Assembly (NCBI GenBank): GCA_020054095.1
Contig: JAGVMA010000040.1
Coordinates: 1 to 48,135, forward strand
From: Bacteroidia bacterium
GTDB lineage: Bacteria; Bacteroidota; Bacteroidia; JADZBD01
Reading direction: 5' to 3'
DNA length: 48,135 bases
How positions within the stretch are numbered: the stretch's first letter is position 1; every line of letters begins with the position of its first letter. The notes below the pieces were generated by a model. The model searched no databases, had not been told where the DNA came from, and saw only the letters and a program-made list of their open reading frames with translations. Made by a program: the position numbers and the translations under genes. Positions 1 through 7,585 of the stretch are shown here, one piece after another.

Positions 1-1
1 C

Positions 2-214
2 ATCATAAAATATTATTTGCCAAGTAACATAACCACTGCCGTTATGAATTTTATGGATGAAACAGGCCGCAAAATAAAAGAAGTGCAACTAACGCAAACA
101 GGCGATGGTCAAATCACCATCAATGCGCAAGACCTTGCATCGGGCATTTACACCTATTCGCTTTATGTAAATGGCCAAAATGTGCAAACAAGAAGAATGT
201 TGAAGCAAAAGTAA
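2..214 (+). CDS. 3' end of a T9SS type A sorting-domain protein (5' truncated by window edge)
   Basis: Only the last ~70 codons are inside the window, and the frame is open from base 2, so the gene begins upstream. The peptide reads IIKYYLPSNITTAVMNF, then a strand rich in E/Q, then GIYTYSLYVNGQ and the basic end RRMLKQK. This is the beta-sandwich T9SS C-terminal sorting domain (type A), which directs a Sec-exported protein through the outer membrane before the domain is removed. The form with KYYLP and GxYxYSL is common at the end of tail-fibre-like Bacteroidota surface proteins, so the missing part may be of that kind (inference). A TTG at 17 is an internal codon, not a start. The last five codons are duplicated 49 bp downstream (see the repeat at 199-264). 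Confidence 0.8.
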   Translation: MIKYYLPSNITTAVMNFMDETGRKIKEVQLTQTGDGQITINAQDLASGIYTYSLYVNGQNVQTRRMLKQK

Positions 215-264
215 TAATTACAACGCTTGATGTCCCGCTTAGGCGGGGTTGAAGCAAAAGTAAT
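199..264. repeat. 17-bp direct repeat flanking a small palindrome
   Basis: The sequence GTTGAAGCAAAAGTAAT occurs at 199-215, where it encodes the last codons and stop of the preceding gene, and again at 248-264. Between the copies are 32 bp containing a short G/C-rich inverted repeat, CCCGCTTAGGCGGG. This looks like a palindromic element inserted with duplication of the gene end, or a slippage duplication. The palindrome may also act as a terminator, because the second copy runs into a T-rich tract. Confidence 0.6.
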
Positions 265-304
265 TTTTTATACGTGTTTGGTGTATTTAGTTAGGGTTGC
301 ACTT

Positions 305-343
305 AAAAAGAAAGCGCAACAATTGCTGCGCTTTCTTTTTTTT
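305..343. terminator. Intrinsic terminator hairpin upstream of valS
   Basis: The perfect stem AAAAAGAAAGCGCA / TGCGCTTTCTTTTT has an 8-nt loop and a T-run. It is A-rich on one side and T-rich on the other, so it can work in both directions. It ends the preceding T9SS gene and lies just before the valS promoter. Confidence 0.8.
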
Positions 344-349
344 GATTCG

Positions 350-357
350 TATATTCG
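350..357 (+). promoter_or_regulatory. -7 box of the valS promoter
   Basis: TATATTCG fits the Bacteroidota -7 consensus TAnnTTTG with one change and lies 18 nt before the valS ATG. The same TATATTCGC core precedes ppiD on the other strand (5346-5353). Confidence 0.5.
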
Positions 358-375
358 CAACCCTAATTGCCGGAT

Positions 376-3030
376 ATGGAAATCCCCAAAACATACGACC
401 CCAAATCGGTTGAAGATAAATGGTACAGCCATTGGCTGAAAAATAAATTTTTTAGTTCGCAGCCCGATGAGCGCGACCCTTATACAATAGTAATACCTCC
501 GCCCAATGTTACAGGTGTGCTTCACATGGGGCACATGCTCAATAATACCATACAAGATGTATTAATACGCAAAGCACGCATGCAAGGTAAAAATGCCTGC
601 TGGGTTCCGGGAACAGATCATGCTTCTATTGCTACCGAAGCAAAAGTGGTGGCTTTGCTCAAAGAAAAAGGAATTAAAAAAACCGATTTATCGCGCGAAG
701 AATTTTTAAAACACGCATGGGAATGGAAAAATAAATATGGCGGAATTATTTTAAAGCAATTAGAAAAATTAGGCGCTTCGTGCGATTGGGATCGTACTAA
801 GTTTACGATGGATGAAACATTGAGCCAAGCGGTGATAGATGTTTTTATTGACTTGTATAACAAAGGGCAAATATATCGCGGTGTGCGCATGGTTAATTGG
901 GATCCGCAAGGTTTAACTGCCGTATCTGACGAAGAAGTTATTCACAAGGAAGTTAATTCTAAACTCTTTTTTGTAAAATATAAAATTGAAGGTACAGAAG
1001 AATGGATAACTATTGCCACCACTCGCCCCGAAACAATTTTAGGCGATACTGCCGTGTGCGTTCATCCCGATGATGAGCGATACAAACATTTAAAAGGTAA
1101 GCGCTGCATTATTCCGATTGTAAACCGAAGCGTACCAATAATTTTTGATGATTACATAGATATGGAATTTGGAACCGGAGCGCTGAAAGTAACACCTGCA
1201 CACGATATCAATGACTATAACTTAGGACTTAAGCACAAGCTCGAAGTGATAGATACCATTGCAGCAGATGGTAAAATGAGTGCTGCCGCTAAATTTTATA
1301 TTGGCGAAGATAGATTTGCTGTGCGCAAAAAAATTGCCAAAGATTTAGAAGAACTCGGACAAATAGTTAAAGTAGAGGACATTAAAAACAAAGTAGGATA
1401 TAGCGAACGTACCGATGCCGTAATAGAACCAAAACTATCTATGCAGTGGTTTTTAAGAATGGATAAAATATCGGAACCGGCATTGCAAAATGTTTTAAAC
1501 GAAAACATAAAACTAATACCTGATAAATTTTTAAATACCTATAAGCATTGGATGGAAAACGTGCACGATTGGTGCATCTCTCGCCAACTGTGGTGGGGAC
1601 AACGTATTCCGGCATGGTATGCACCCAATGGCGATTGTGTGGTTGCAAAAACGAGAGAGGATGCTGTTGCTGCTTTTATGCGTGATAACAAAGCCATCTC
1701 CTTTGGAGAGGGTTGGGAGAGGCAGTTAAACCAAGATGAAGACGTGCTTGATACTTGGTTCTCTTCATGGCTTTGGCCCATCACGGTTTTTGATGCCGAT
1801 GTTATTCGCACCAAAAAGCCGAACAAAGATTTACAATATTATTACCCAACAAATGATTTGGTTACTGCTCCTGAAATTTTATTTTTCTGGGTAGCACGTA
1901 TGATAATTGCCGGATACGCATACATGGACAATAAACCATTTACAAATGTGTATTTAACCGGAATTGTGCGCGATAAGCAAGGGCGAAAAATGAGTAAGTC
2001 GCTTGGCAACTCTCCCGACCCGATAGATTTAATTGAAAAGTATGGAGCCGATGGCGTGCGTGTGGGCATGCTTTTATGTTCGCCTGCCGGCAACGATTTA
2101 CCTTTTGATGAAGCATATTGCGAACAAGGCCGCAATTTTTCAAACAAAATTTGGAATGCTTTCCGATTGGTTAATATGTGGGAAGTAGCTGCCGAAAAAC
2201 AAACAGAGGCAAATAAAACGGCCGCAAACTGGTTTGATGCTCGTTTTAATGAACAGCTCGAAATCATAAACGATTTATACAGCAAATACCGTATCTCCGA
2301 AGCGTTAATGACTACCTATAAATTAGTGTGGGACGATTTCTGTGCATGGTATTTAGAAATGATTAAGCCTGAGTTTGTAGATGGTAAATCTTTGCCAATT
2401 GACAAGCAAACTTACGATACCACCATTATTTTCTTCGAAAAAATATTAAAACTCTTGCATCCTTTTATGCCTTTTATTACCGAGGAAATTTGGAGTTTAA
2501 TAAAGCAGCGAACCGAAAAAGATTGCATTATAGTTGCCGATTGGCCATTAGTGCAAAAAACCGACTCGGTGATTATTAGCCGTGTTGAGTTATTGAAAGA
2601 AGTGGTGGCGAACATTCGCAACCTTCGCCAGCAAAAAAATATTTCTCCAAAAGAAAAACTCGAAATTTTTCAATTTGAAACCGAAAATATTAATAAGATT
2701 TGCGATTTAGATCCTATCATCATTAAACTTTGCAACCTTAGCGGCTATAAATACACTGCTAAAAAAATAGATGGGGCCTATAGTTTTTTGGTAAAAACCA
2801 TTGAGTGTTTTGTTCCGCTGCAAGGTGCGTTAAATATAGATGATGAAAAAATACGCATTGGAAAAGAAATAGAATACAACAAAGGTTTCTTGCAATCTGT
2901 TCAGAAAAAATTAGCTAACGAAAAGTTTGTGCAAAATGCCAAACCCGAAATACTTGCATTAGAGCGCAAAAAAGAAGCAGATGCACAGGCGAAAATCAAA
3001 ACATTAGAAGAGCAGTTAAGCGCGCTTTAG
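376..3030 (+). CDS. valS: Valine--tRNA ligase
   Basis: ValRS charges tRNA-Val with valine in the cytoplasm and hydrolyses mischarged Thr-tRNA. The product is 884 aa, normal for bacterial ValS. The class Ia signature HMGH is at residues 50-53 after PPPNVTG, and KMSKS is at 538-542. The CP1 editing region lies between them, with TTRPETILGDTAV visible. The anticodon-binding domain follows, and the C-terminal ~65 residues form the charged coiled coil typical of ValS (IEYNKGFLQSVQKKL, then ERKKEADAQAKIKTLEEQL). I chose ATG 376 because the TTG at 367 adds only three residues and sits almost on the promoter. A terminator-like hairpin follows directly. No frameshift or missing motif was seen. Confidence 0.97.
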   Translation: MEIPKTYDPKSVEDKWYSHWLKNKFFSSQPDERDPYTIVIPPPNVTGVLHMGHMLNNTIQDVLIRKARMQGKNACWVPGTDHASIATEAKVVALLKEKGIKKTDLSREEFLKHAWEWKNKYGGIILKQLEKLGASCDWDRTKFTMDETLSQAVIDVFIDLYNKGQIYRGVRMVNWDPQGLTAVSDEEVIHKEVNSKLFFVKYKIEGTEEWITIATTRPETILGDTAVCVHPDDERYKHLKGKRCIIPIVNRSVPIIFDDYIDMEFGTGALKVTPAHDINDYNLGLKHKLEVIDTIAADGKMSAAAKFYIGEDRFAVRKKIAKDLEELGQIVKVEDIKNKVGYSERTDAVIEPKLSMQWFLRMDKISEPALQNVLNENIKLIPDKFLNTYKHWMENVHDWCISRQLWWGQRIPAWYAPNGDCVVAKTREDAVAAFMRDNKAISFGEGWERQLNQDEDVLDTWFSSWLWPITVFDADVIRTKKPNKDLQYYYPTNDLVTAPEILFFWVARMIIAGYAYMDNKPFTNVYLTGIVRDKQGRKMSKSLGNSPDPIDLIEKYGADGVRVGMLLCSPAGNDLPFDEAYCEQGRNFSNKIWNAFRLVNMWEVAAEKQTEANKTAANWFDARFNEQLEIINDLYSKYRISEALMTTYKLVWDDFCAWYLEMIKPEFVDGKSLPIDKQTYDTTIIFFEKILKLLHPFMPFITEEIWSLIKQRTEKDCIIVADWPLVQKTDSVIISRVELLKEVVANIRNLRQQKNISPKEKLEIFQFETENINKICDLDPIIIKLCNLSGYKYTAKKIDGAYSFLVKTIECFVPLQGALNIDDEKIRIGKEIEYNKGFLQSVQKKLANEKFVQNAKPEILALERKKEADAQAKIKTLEEQLSAL

Positions 3031-3050
3031 CTATTTGAAAATTGTAGAAT

Positions 3051-3096
3051 AAAAAAACGTCATCCTGAGTTTAGTCGAGGGATGACGCTTTTTTGT
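3051..3096. terminator. Bidirectional terminator built from a dispersed palindrome
   Basis: The stem is AAAAAAACGTCATCC paired with GGATGACGCTTTTTT, with the loop TGAGTTTAGTCGAG. It separates the convergent genes valS and ppiD and has A/T tracts on both sides. The core GTCATCCTGAG...TCGAGGGATGAC belongs to the same intergenic palindrome family as 8967-9016. Confidence 0.75.
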
Positions 3097-3120
3097 TTTA
3101 GTAATTAGCAGAGCTAATTA

Positions 3121-5322
3121 TTAATAATACTTCACACGGTTATCTACCACATTAGCGATTTCTTTCATTGCCTGAAACAAATCGGTATCAACGCTGTATT
3201 GTAATTTTTGCTGCAATTGTTTTTTAGATGCAGTATAATCTTTTGTATCGGCAGCAGGTGTGGTTTTATCTACTACTACTACAAATACACCTTGTGTGCC
3301 TTTTATTGGTTTTGAAATCTGATTTTCTTTCAATGCAAATACATTACCAAGCACATTTAACTCTCTGCCTAAGTTAGGAACAGAAAATGCCGAGAAATTA
3401 ATGTTATCAATTAACTCTACCGGCAAATTTAGTTTCGTACCCAATGCATCTATAGCTGTAGCTCCGGCTTTGGTAAACTCTTCCATAAACATAGCCGCTT
3501 TTTTATCCTGCTTTGCACCAATTTCTACTTCTATTTTTCGTTGCTCAAGCGGTGCTATGCCTTTTTCGCGAACATCGGTTAAAAGTGCCACCACATATTT
3601 GTTGCCAAGTGTAAATGGCTCCACACACACAGTTCCTTTTTCATTGGTATAAGCCCAGCGTATTAAATCTTTAGGTTGCTCTATGCCCGGTATTTGTTTG
3701 TCAGATTGTTTTAAAGTTTCAATCACGCGCTTGTTTAGTTTTTGTTCTTCCACACCTTTATTAAACAAATCGGCAGTGTTGTATTTAATTGCAAAATCAC
3801 TTGCAAGGTCATAAATACCTTGTTTGGTTTTTGTACTTGGCTCAATGGTGCGCTCAATGGTTGCAATTTGATAGCGTGGTGATGAACCACCCACCGCTAA
3901 TACTTCCACAATGTGGAAACCATAAGGCGTTTCGGCAATTACCACATCACCTTTTTTGCCAAAGAAAGCAGCATCCTGAAATTCTTTCATCATTTGCCCT
4001 TCTTTAAACCATTCGTAAGCACCTAATTTTTTTTTCTCTTTCAGCACCATTTTCCCCTCTTTCATTTCGCGTACCGAACCCGAATCGGAAGAAAATTTTA
4101 CAACATAATCAGCAAAATTAGCAGTGCTCTTTTTTAATATTTTTAATAAACTATCGGCAGTAGCTTTAGCTTGCTCTTTAGTTTGTTTTGCACCGGCCGG
4201 GGCTTGTTGCGCTCCCACATAAGGTATTAAAATATGGCGCACACTTGCCGAATCTACCGATGTGGCAGATTTTATAAGTTTAGATACTTTCACTTTTATG
4301 CCTTCGTAATAAGGGCCTATAACGGTGCCCACCGGAGCAGTAAAAATACTTGTATCCATAGCGCCCGAAATTTGATTGCGTTTCATTAAGTTGGCATCAA
4401 AGTAAGGCGTTTCAGATTCGCGCACCACTAATGCCGAATCTTCTTTAGTGGTTTTAAACTCATCGGCAATTGCTTTTAATTTATCAAGCGCATCGGTTGA
4501 GTCTTCGCCCGATGGTAAAATATCCCACACTAAGTATTCTACCTTGCGCGATGCTTCTTGCTTGTATTTGTATTTGTTTTCGTTGTAATAGCGTTGCATT
4601 TCGTCTTCGGTTACTTTTATGGTAGTATCCGATACCACTGAGTAGCGTTTTAATATATAACGAAATTTTACCATTGTATTTTGTGCCAAATATTCTTGCT
4701 TGGCATACGATGTGGTAACGTATAATCCCTTTTTAATGGCATTAAAATATTTTGTGTTTTTTCTTTGTTCGCGTAAACTTTCTTCAAATTTTTTCCATTT
4801 TTCGTAATACTCGGCACCTTCGGGGCTTTCTTGTAATTTATCTACATACTCTTTTATTTTAGCACCGTTCAAATTTCCGGCTGCATCGGCAAATTGCGGA
4901 TTCACTTTTTGTGTTTGCGGATCCATGAAAGCCGATTTTACTGATTGATCGGGGTTTTTGCCGATAATCATATCCGATAATTCGTTGTCAGAAACCTGAA
5001 TGCCCGAGGCATCTATTTCTTTACCCAAGGTTAAATCGCGGATAAGTTTTTCCCATGCATTGCCGCTCACCATTTCTTGTGCTTGTGCATCAAGCGATGT
5101 TTGGCCGGTATTATCTAATTGTTGCTGAGTCATTTTATCCACTTCCAGGTCATATTGTTCAAGCGATATTTCGGTGCCTGCAATTTCACCTGCAAAAGGC
5201 CTGTCTTGAAACAATGAAAAACGCGACTCGAACAAGCCCGTTAATACAAACGAAAAAAGTGCTACACCCACTATTGTAACCAATAGTCCGGAGCGTTTAC
5301 GTAATCTTTCTAATACTGTCAT
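3121..5322 (-). CDS. PpiD-like membrane-anchored peptidyl-prolyl isomerase (SurA_N/parvulin)
   Basis: This is a periplasmic folding factor held in the inner membrane that assists newly exported envelope proteins. One N-terminal membrane anchor (about residues 13-34, LLVTIVGVALFSFVLTGLF) follows a short basic cytoplasmic tail, MTVLERLRKRSG. A helical SurA_N-type chaperone region comes next, with the parvulin domain at about residues 355-472, where SVRHILIPY and ETPYGFHIVEV mark its first and last strands. A second, divergent chaperone/rotamase-like half follows. At 733 aa it is longer than E. coli PpiD (623 aa) but usual for Bacteroidota. The gene stands alone, downstream of its own TATATTCG -7 box and convergent with valS. 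With so many T9SS and outer-membrane proteins nearby, such clients are plausible (inference). Confidence 0.9.
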   Translation of the reverse strand: MTVLERLRKRSGLLVTIVGVALFSFVLTGLFESRFSLFQDRPFAGEIAGTEISLEQYDLEVDKMTQQQLDNTGQTSLDAQAQEMVSGNAWEKLIRDLTLGKEIDASGIQVSDNELSDMIIGKNPDQSVKSAFMDPQTQKVNPQFADAAGNLNGAKIKEYVDKLQESPEGAEYYEKWKKFEESLREQRKNTKYFNAIKKGLYVTTSYAKQEYLAQNTMVKFRYILKRYSVVSDTTIKVTEDEMQRYYNENKYKYKQEASRKVEYLVWDILPSGEDSTDALDKLKAIADEFKTTKEDSALVVRESETPYFDANLMKRNQISGAMDTSIFTAPVGTVIGPYYEGIKVKVSKLIKSATSVDSASVRHILIPYVGAQQAPAGAKQTKEQAKATADSLLKILKKSTANFADYVVKFSSDSGSVREMKEGKMVLKEKKKLGAYEWFKEGQMMKEFQDAAFFGKKGDVVIAETPYGFHIVEVLAVGGSSPRYQIATIERTIEPSTKTKQGIYDLASDFAIKYNTADLFNKGVEEQKLNKRVIETLKQSDKQIPGIEQPKDLIRWAYTNEKGTVCVEPFTLGNKYVVALLTDVREKGIAPLEQRKIEVEIGAKQDKKAAMFMEEFTKAGATAIDALGTKLNLPVELIDNINFSAFSVPNLGRELNVLGNVFALKENQISKPIKGTQGVFVVVVDKTTPAADTKDYTASKKQLQQKLQYSVDTDLFQAMKEIANVVDNRVKYY

Positions 5323-5345
5323 TTTTATTTATTTTAATAGGGCAG

Positions 5346-5353
5346 CGAATATA
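5346..5353 (-). promoter_or_regulatory. -7 box of the ppiD promoter
   Basis: On the minus strand this reads TATATTCG followed by CTGCCC, 23 nt before the ppiD ATG. It is nearly the same as the valS box (TATATTCGCAACCC). Confidence 0.5.
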
Positions 5354-5400
5354 CGATTTTTGATTAAAACCTAATACCTGTTTTTAAGGGTGATTTTTTA

Positions 5401-5437
5401 TAAAAAAAAACTCCGACTGCAAACTACAGCCGGAGTA
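5401..5437 (-). terminator. Intrinsic terminator after the fibronectin-III gene
   Basis: Read on the minus strand, the stem ACTCCGGCTG / CAGTCGGAGT (one mismatch, loop of seven) is followed by nine T. It ends transcription of the 5514-6131 gene before ppiD. The ~75 nt between that stop codon and this hairpin form a long 3' untranslated stretch with no clear further feature. Confidence 0.8.
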
Positions 5438-5513
5438 TAAACTTGTGCCTTGTTGCCATCCCCTAATTTGCGCTTGGCAAAAGAACTCTTCAGGCAACAG
5501 CGCTTGTTTTCTT

Positions 5514-6131
5514 TTACAGCACTATTGTACTGTAAGGCCCATCCCAATCGGTGGGGCCGTTTTTTTGAACTGCTCTGTGACGGAAGTAGTAACGCGTACC
5601 ACTTGTTAAGCCGCTAAGTGTTATTACCGATTTGGTTCCCAAATCAGCATCTATCCACGATGCAGCCACATTGGGTGTGGTTGTGTACTCCCACTCGTGT
5701 GTGCCGTTTACAACGCGCTTGGCTGTTAACTTTACTTTGCCCACGCTTACGGCCTCAACAGTAAACACCTGTTTTTGCCTTGGCGTATTGCGTTTCACGT
5801 TCATGCCAGCGGTGAGTACTATCAGTTCGGCTGTTATGCTGTCGGCACTGTCGTTAGCAATACCTTCTACATAATGGCCTAATTGAACTAACAAGTTCTC
5901 CACCACATCGCGTTGCACCTTCACTGCCGCGGTTTTTGCCGTACCTCCACCCTTTGCTTCTTCGGCTAACGTCTGTAAACTGGAAACAGCAGACGAAACT
6001 ACTGATAGCGCTGGATAAGGTGTGGCAAAATAGCTGCTTGTTCCAATGTTGGTTACAACATGGTTACCAAAGGCAACCATTTTCATCACACTCATTTTGG
6101 CGAGTTCCAAACTTACTTTTACTTTGTTCAT
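5514..6131 (-). CDS. Small fibronectin type III domain protein of unknown role
   Basis: The 205-aa protein has no signal peptide or membrane segment. Residues 1-115 are an Ala/Val-rich helical region beginning MNKVKVSLELAKMSV, with several AxxxLxxxA stretches. Residues ~118-205 form a fibronectin-III sandwich: FTVEAVSVGKVKLTAKR, HEWEYTT, then the G-strand region SGLTSGTRYYFRHRAVQ and DGPYSTIVL at the very end. This two-part arrangement recurs in uncharacterised Bacteroidota proteins. The C-terminal part of a related gene lies at 47958-48135, where GLESEKRYFFRVAVV aligns with GLTSGTRYYFRHRAV. The gene is monocistronic with its own terminator. I know of no established function; absence of a leader argues against Sec or T9SS export. 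Confidence 0.8.
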   Translation of the reverse strand: MNKVKVSLELAKMSVMKMVAFGNHVVTNIGTSSYFATPYPALSVVSSAVSSLQTLAEEAKGGGTAKTAAVKVQRDVVENLLVQLGHYVEGIANDSADSITAELIVLTAGMNVKRNTPRQKQVFTVEAVSVGKVKLTAKRVVNGTHEWEYTTTPNVAASWIDADLGTKSVITLSGLTSGTRYYFRHRAVQKNGPTDWDGPYSTIVL

Positions 6132-6280
6132 AGTAATTATAGTTTAGAGTTACGGCTTTTCTGCTTTTATTTTTTTTAGCTGGTTGTGATGAGGGAGAAA
6201 GCCATGCCTGCCACACCAAGCGTTTACAGGTGCTTATACGGCTAATGCAATGCTAATTCCGCAGTTTAATCGGGTTTTCT

Positions 6281-6343
6281 AATAAGTGGTAGGTTTTAAC
6301 CAATAACTGGTAGGTTTTAGCGCATAACTGGTATAAAAATGGG
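6281..6343. repeat. Three copies of a 21-bp repeat (block A)
   Basis: Units at 6281-6301, 6302-6322 and 6323-6343. The first two share AATAA(G/C)TGGTAGGTTTTA and differ at only a few bases. The third keeps CATAACTGGTA and then diverges. The period is the same as in block B at 6412-6663. Confidence 0.7.
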
Positions 6344-6411
6344 GTGCTATAGGCCTCCGAAGTCCAATAATGCGTGTTAACGATTGTTAAAAACACCTGC
6401 TTTTACTATAC

Positions 6412-6663
6412 AAATGGCAGGTTTGTTTAGTGAAATGTAACCATTGTTTAGAAGAATGCTTACATTCTTCTAAAGATTGTAAACATTTGTTAGCGAGAAC
6501 TTACCATTGTTTAGTGAAATGTAACCATTGTTTAGTGGGATGTTAAGATTGTGAGAGAGGATGCTTGCATCCTGTGCACGAAACGCACGATTGTGTGAGT
6601 GGATGGTTAAATTGTGTGGGGGAATGGTAGTATAATGTACACGAATACTTAAAATTTGTTTTT
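6412..6663. repeat. Degenerate 21-bp minisatellite, twelve units (block B)
   Basis: Exactly 252 bp split into twelve 21-bp units starting at 6412, 6433, 6454 and so on. Each begins with a form of (G/A)AATG and carries ATTG at unit positions 11-14. The A at position 3 is kept in 11 of 12 units and the T at position 4 in 10 of 12. Units 2 and 6 are nearly identical, giving a 28-bp direct repeat at 6424-6451 and 6508-6535. The 21-bp period equals two helical turns. Divergence rises to the right, toward the start of the next gene. Confidence 0.8.
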
Positions 6664-6707
6664 TGATATTTTTTTTATAAGTTAGCTTAATTAAAAAAAC
6701 GGTTGCT

Positions 6708-7499
6708 ATGGCTTATATAAATATGAAAAAACTGTTTGCAGTAATTTTTACTATTGTGTTAATGCCGTGCATGGCGCAAAATACTTATGATACATATAAC
6801 CCGTATAACGGAAGCCCATTTCAAATAATACCATCTTACAATGTAAACCAAAATCCGGGATATACAGGCGAGTACCAGATATTTATGGACGGACATACTT
6901 GGTGGACATCACCGAGCGGTTTTAATAATAATAATTATATAAGTTATAAAATTGAACCAATTTCATTTCCGTTTTATCCAGATTGCTCTACAGGGGATTG
7001 TGAAAACTCAAACAGCACAAGTCGGAAATGTAAAATGGCTCCTAATTTTGGATTAAACTTTGGAATATTTAGTTCGCAATTTGGTATTCAAACGCTTGAT
7101 CAGACGTCCGGCAACCAAAATATGAGTGAACTTCAAGGGCTTGCGGGAAATGGCTTCACAGTATTAAACTATGAAAATGGGGGGGGGAGAATTGTTTTCC
7201 CTCACACAGTTTTAAAACACACGTTCTATATACATTGTAATGGTAATAGCGATTCGCCAATTATTGATGAATTTTCATTTATAGTTGATCATACACGAGG
7301 CAGAATGCGTTATTACCCGTTTCGGCCTGACAATGGGCATTCAGCTGAGGGGGAACATGATGTAACAATTAATCCTTTTTTTATTCATCCGACATGTCCT
7401 AACAATGAGTATTACTGTGGACAACAAGGTAATTTACTTGGTACCATTGATTTTTTCCCTTTATTAAATATATCTTTAAATGCTTGTAACACCACTTAG
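6708..7499 (+). CDS. Orphan secreted protein with an internal G9 tract
   Basis: I do not recognise this 263-aa protein. A Sec signal peptide is clear: MKKLFAVIFTIVLMPCMAQ, cleaved before NTYDTYNPYN. The MKK-type start at 6723 is as likely as the ATG at 6708. The mature part is rich in Asn, Gly and aromatic residues, has a Cys-rich patch (CSTGDCENSN, CK) and no domain I can name. The coding frame crosses nine consecutive G (7179-7187), read as three Gly codons; loss or gain of one G brings early stops. It ends at NACNTT, and a T9SS sorting-domain remnant lies directly after it in another frame, so the original protein was probably longer and exported by T9SS (inference). The 21-bp minisatellite lies immediately upstream. 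Confidence 0.6.
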   Translation: MAYINMKKLFAVIFTIVLMPCMAQNTYDTYNPYNGSPFQIIPSYNVNQNPGYTGEYQIFMDGHTWWTSPSGFNNNNYISYKIEPISFPFYPDCSTGDCENSNSTSRKCKMAPNFGLNFGIFSSQFGIQTLDQTSGNQNMSELQGLAGNGFTVLNYENGGGRIVFPHTVLKHTFYIHCNGNSDSPIIDEFSFIVDHTRGRMRYYPFRPDNGHSAEGEHDVTINPFFIHPTCPNNEYYCGQQGNLLGTIDFFPLLNISLNACNTT

Positions 7500-7585
7500 C
7501 CGATATAGAAAACGGCATATATTATATAACATTAGTGGGAGACAATGGAGTTTTAACCACCGAAAAACTAATTGTAATAAAATGA
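7490..7585 (+). pseudogene. Remnant of a T9SS C-terminal sorting domain, out of frame
   Basis: In the -1 frame relative to the preceding gene, the sequence reads HHLADIENGIYYITL, then VGDNGVLTTEKLIVIK and a TGA stop. This is the last ~30 residues of a type A sorting domain; compare GIYFVMV...YYLQKIVIE in the next gene. The usual first ~45 residues of the domain, with the YPNPSxG motif, are missing. An in-frame TAA at 7487-7489 closes the frame upstream. It is best read as the scar of a deletion that fused an orphan gene to the tail of a T9SS cargo gene. Confidence 0.65.

Larger units (their letters stand above)
6132..6707. other. Repeat-rich intergenic region between divergent genes
   Basis: These 576 bp between the divergent fibronectin-III gene and an orphan secreted protein hold no credible gene. 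The left ~150 bp is ordinary leader sequence. The rest holds two blocks of 21-bp-period repeats (6281-6343 and 6412-6663) and several small hairpins: GAAGAATG/CATTCTTC at 6451-6470, AGGATG/GCATCCT near 6558-6573, and GTGC/GCAC at 6574-6588. A Cys-rich open frame inside the repeat (about 6391-6552) has no start codon and only reflects the 7-codon period. Confidence 0.7.

Noticed and set aside
1842-2285. 147-codon minus-strand frame inside valS
   Set aside because: Lies wholly antisense to a clear aminoacyl-tRNA synthetase; composition is that of a shadow frame.
5438-5513. Possible small RNA between the fibronectin-III gene and its terminator (GTTGCC...GGCAAC pairing)
   Set aside because: Only a six-base pairing; more simply a 3' untranslated region.
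6424-6535. 28-bp direct repeat (6424-6451 and 6508-6535) as a possible CRISPR pair
   Set aside because: The copies are 84 bp apart, exactly four 21-bp units, and the space between is filled with diverged units of the same repeat, not unique spacers.
6391-6552. Cys-rich open frame (KCNHCLEECLH...) in the minisatellite
   Set aside because: There is no start codon, and the Cys spacing is just the 7-codon translation of the 21-bp repeat.
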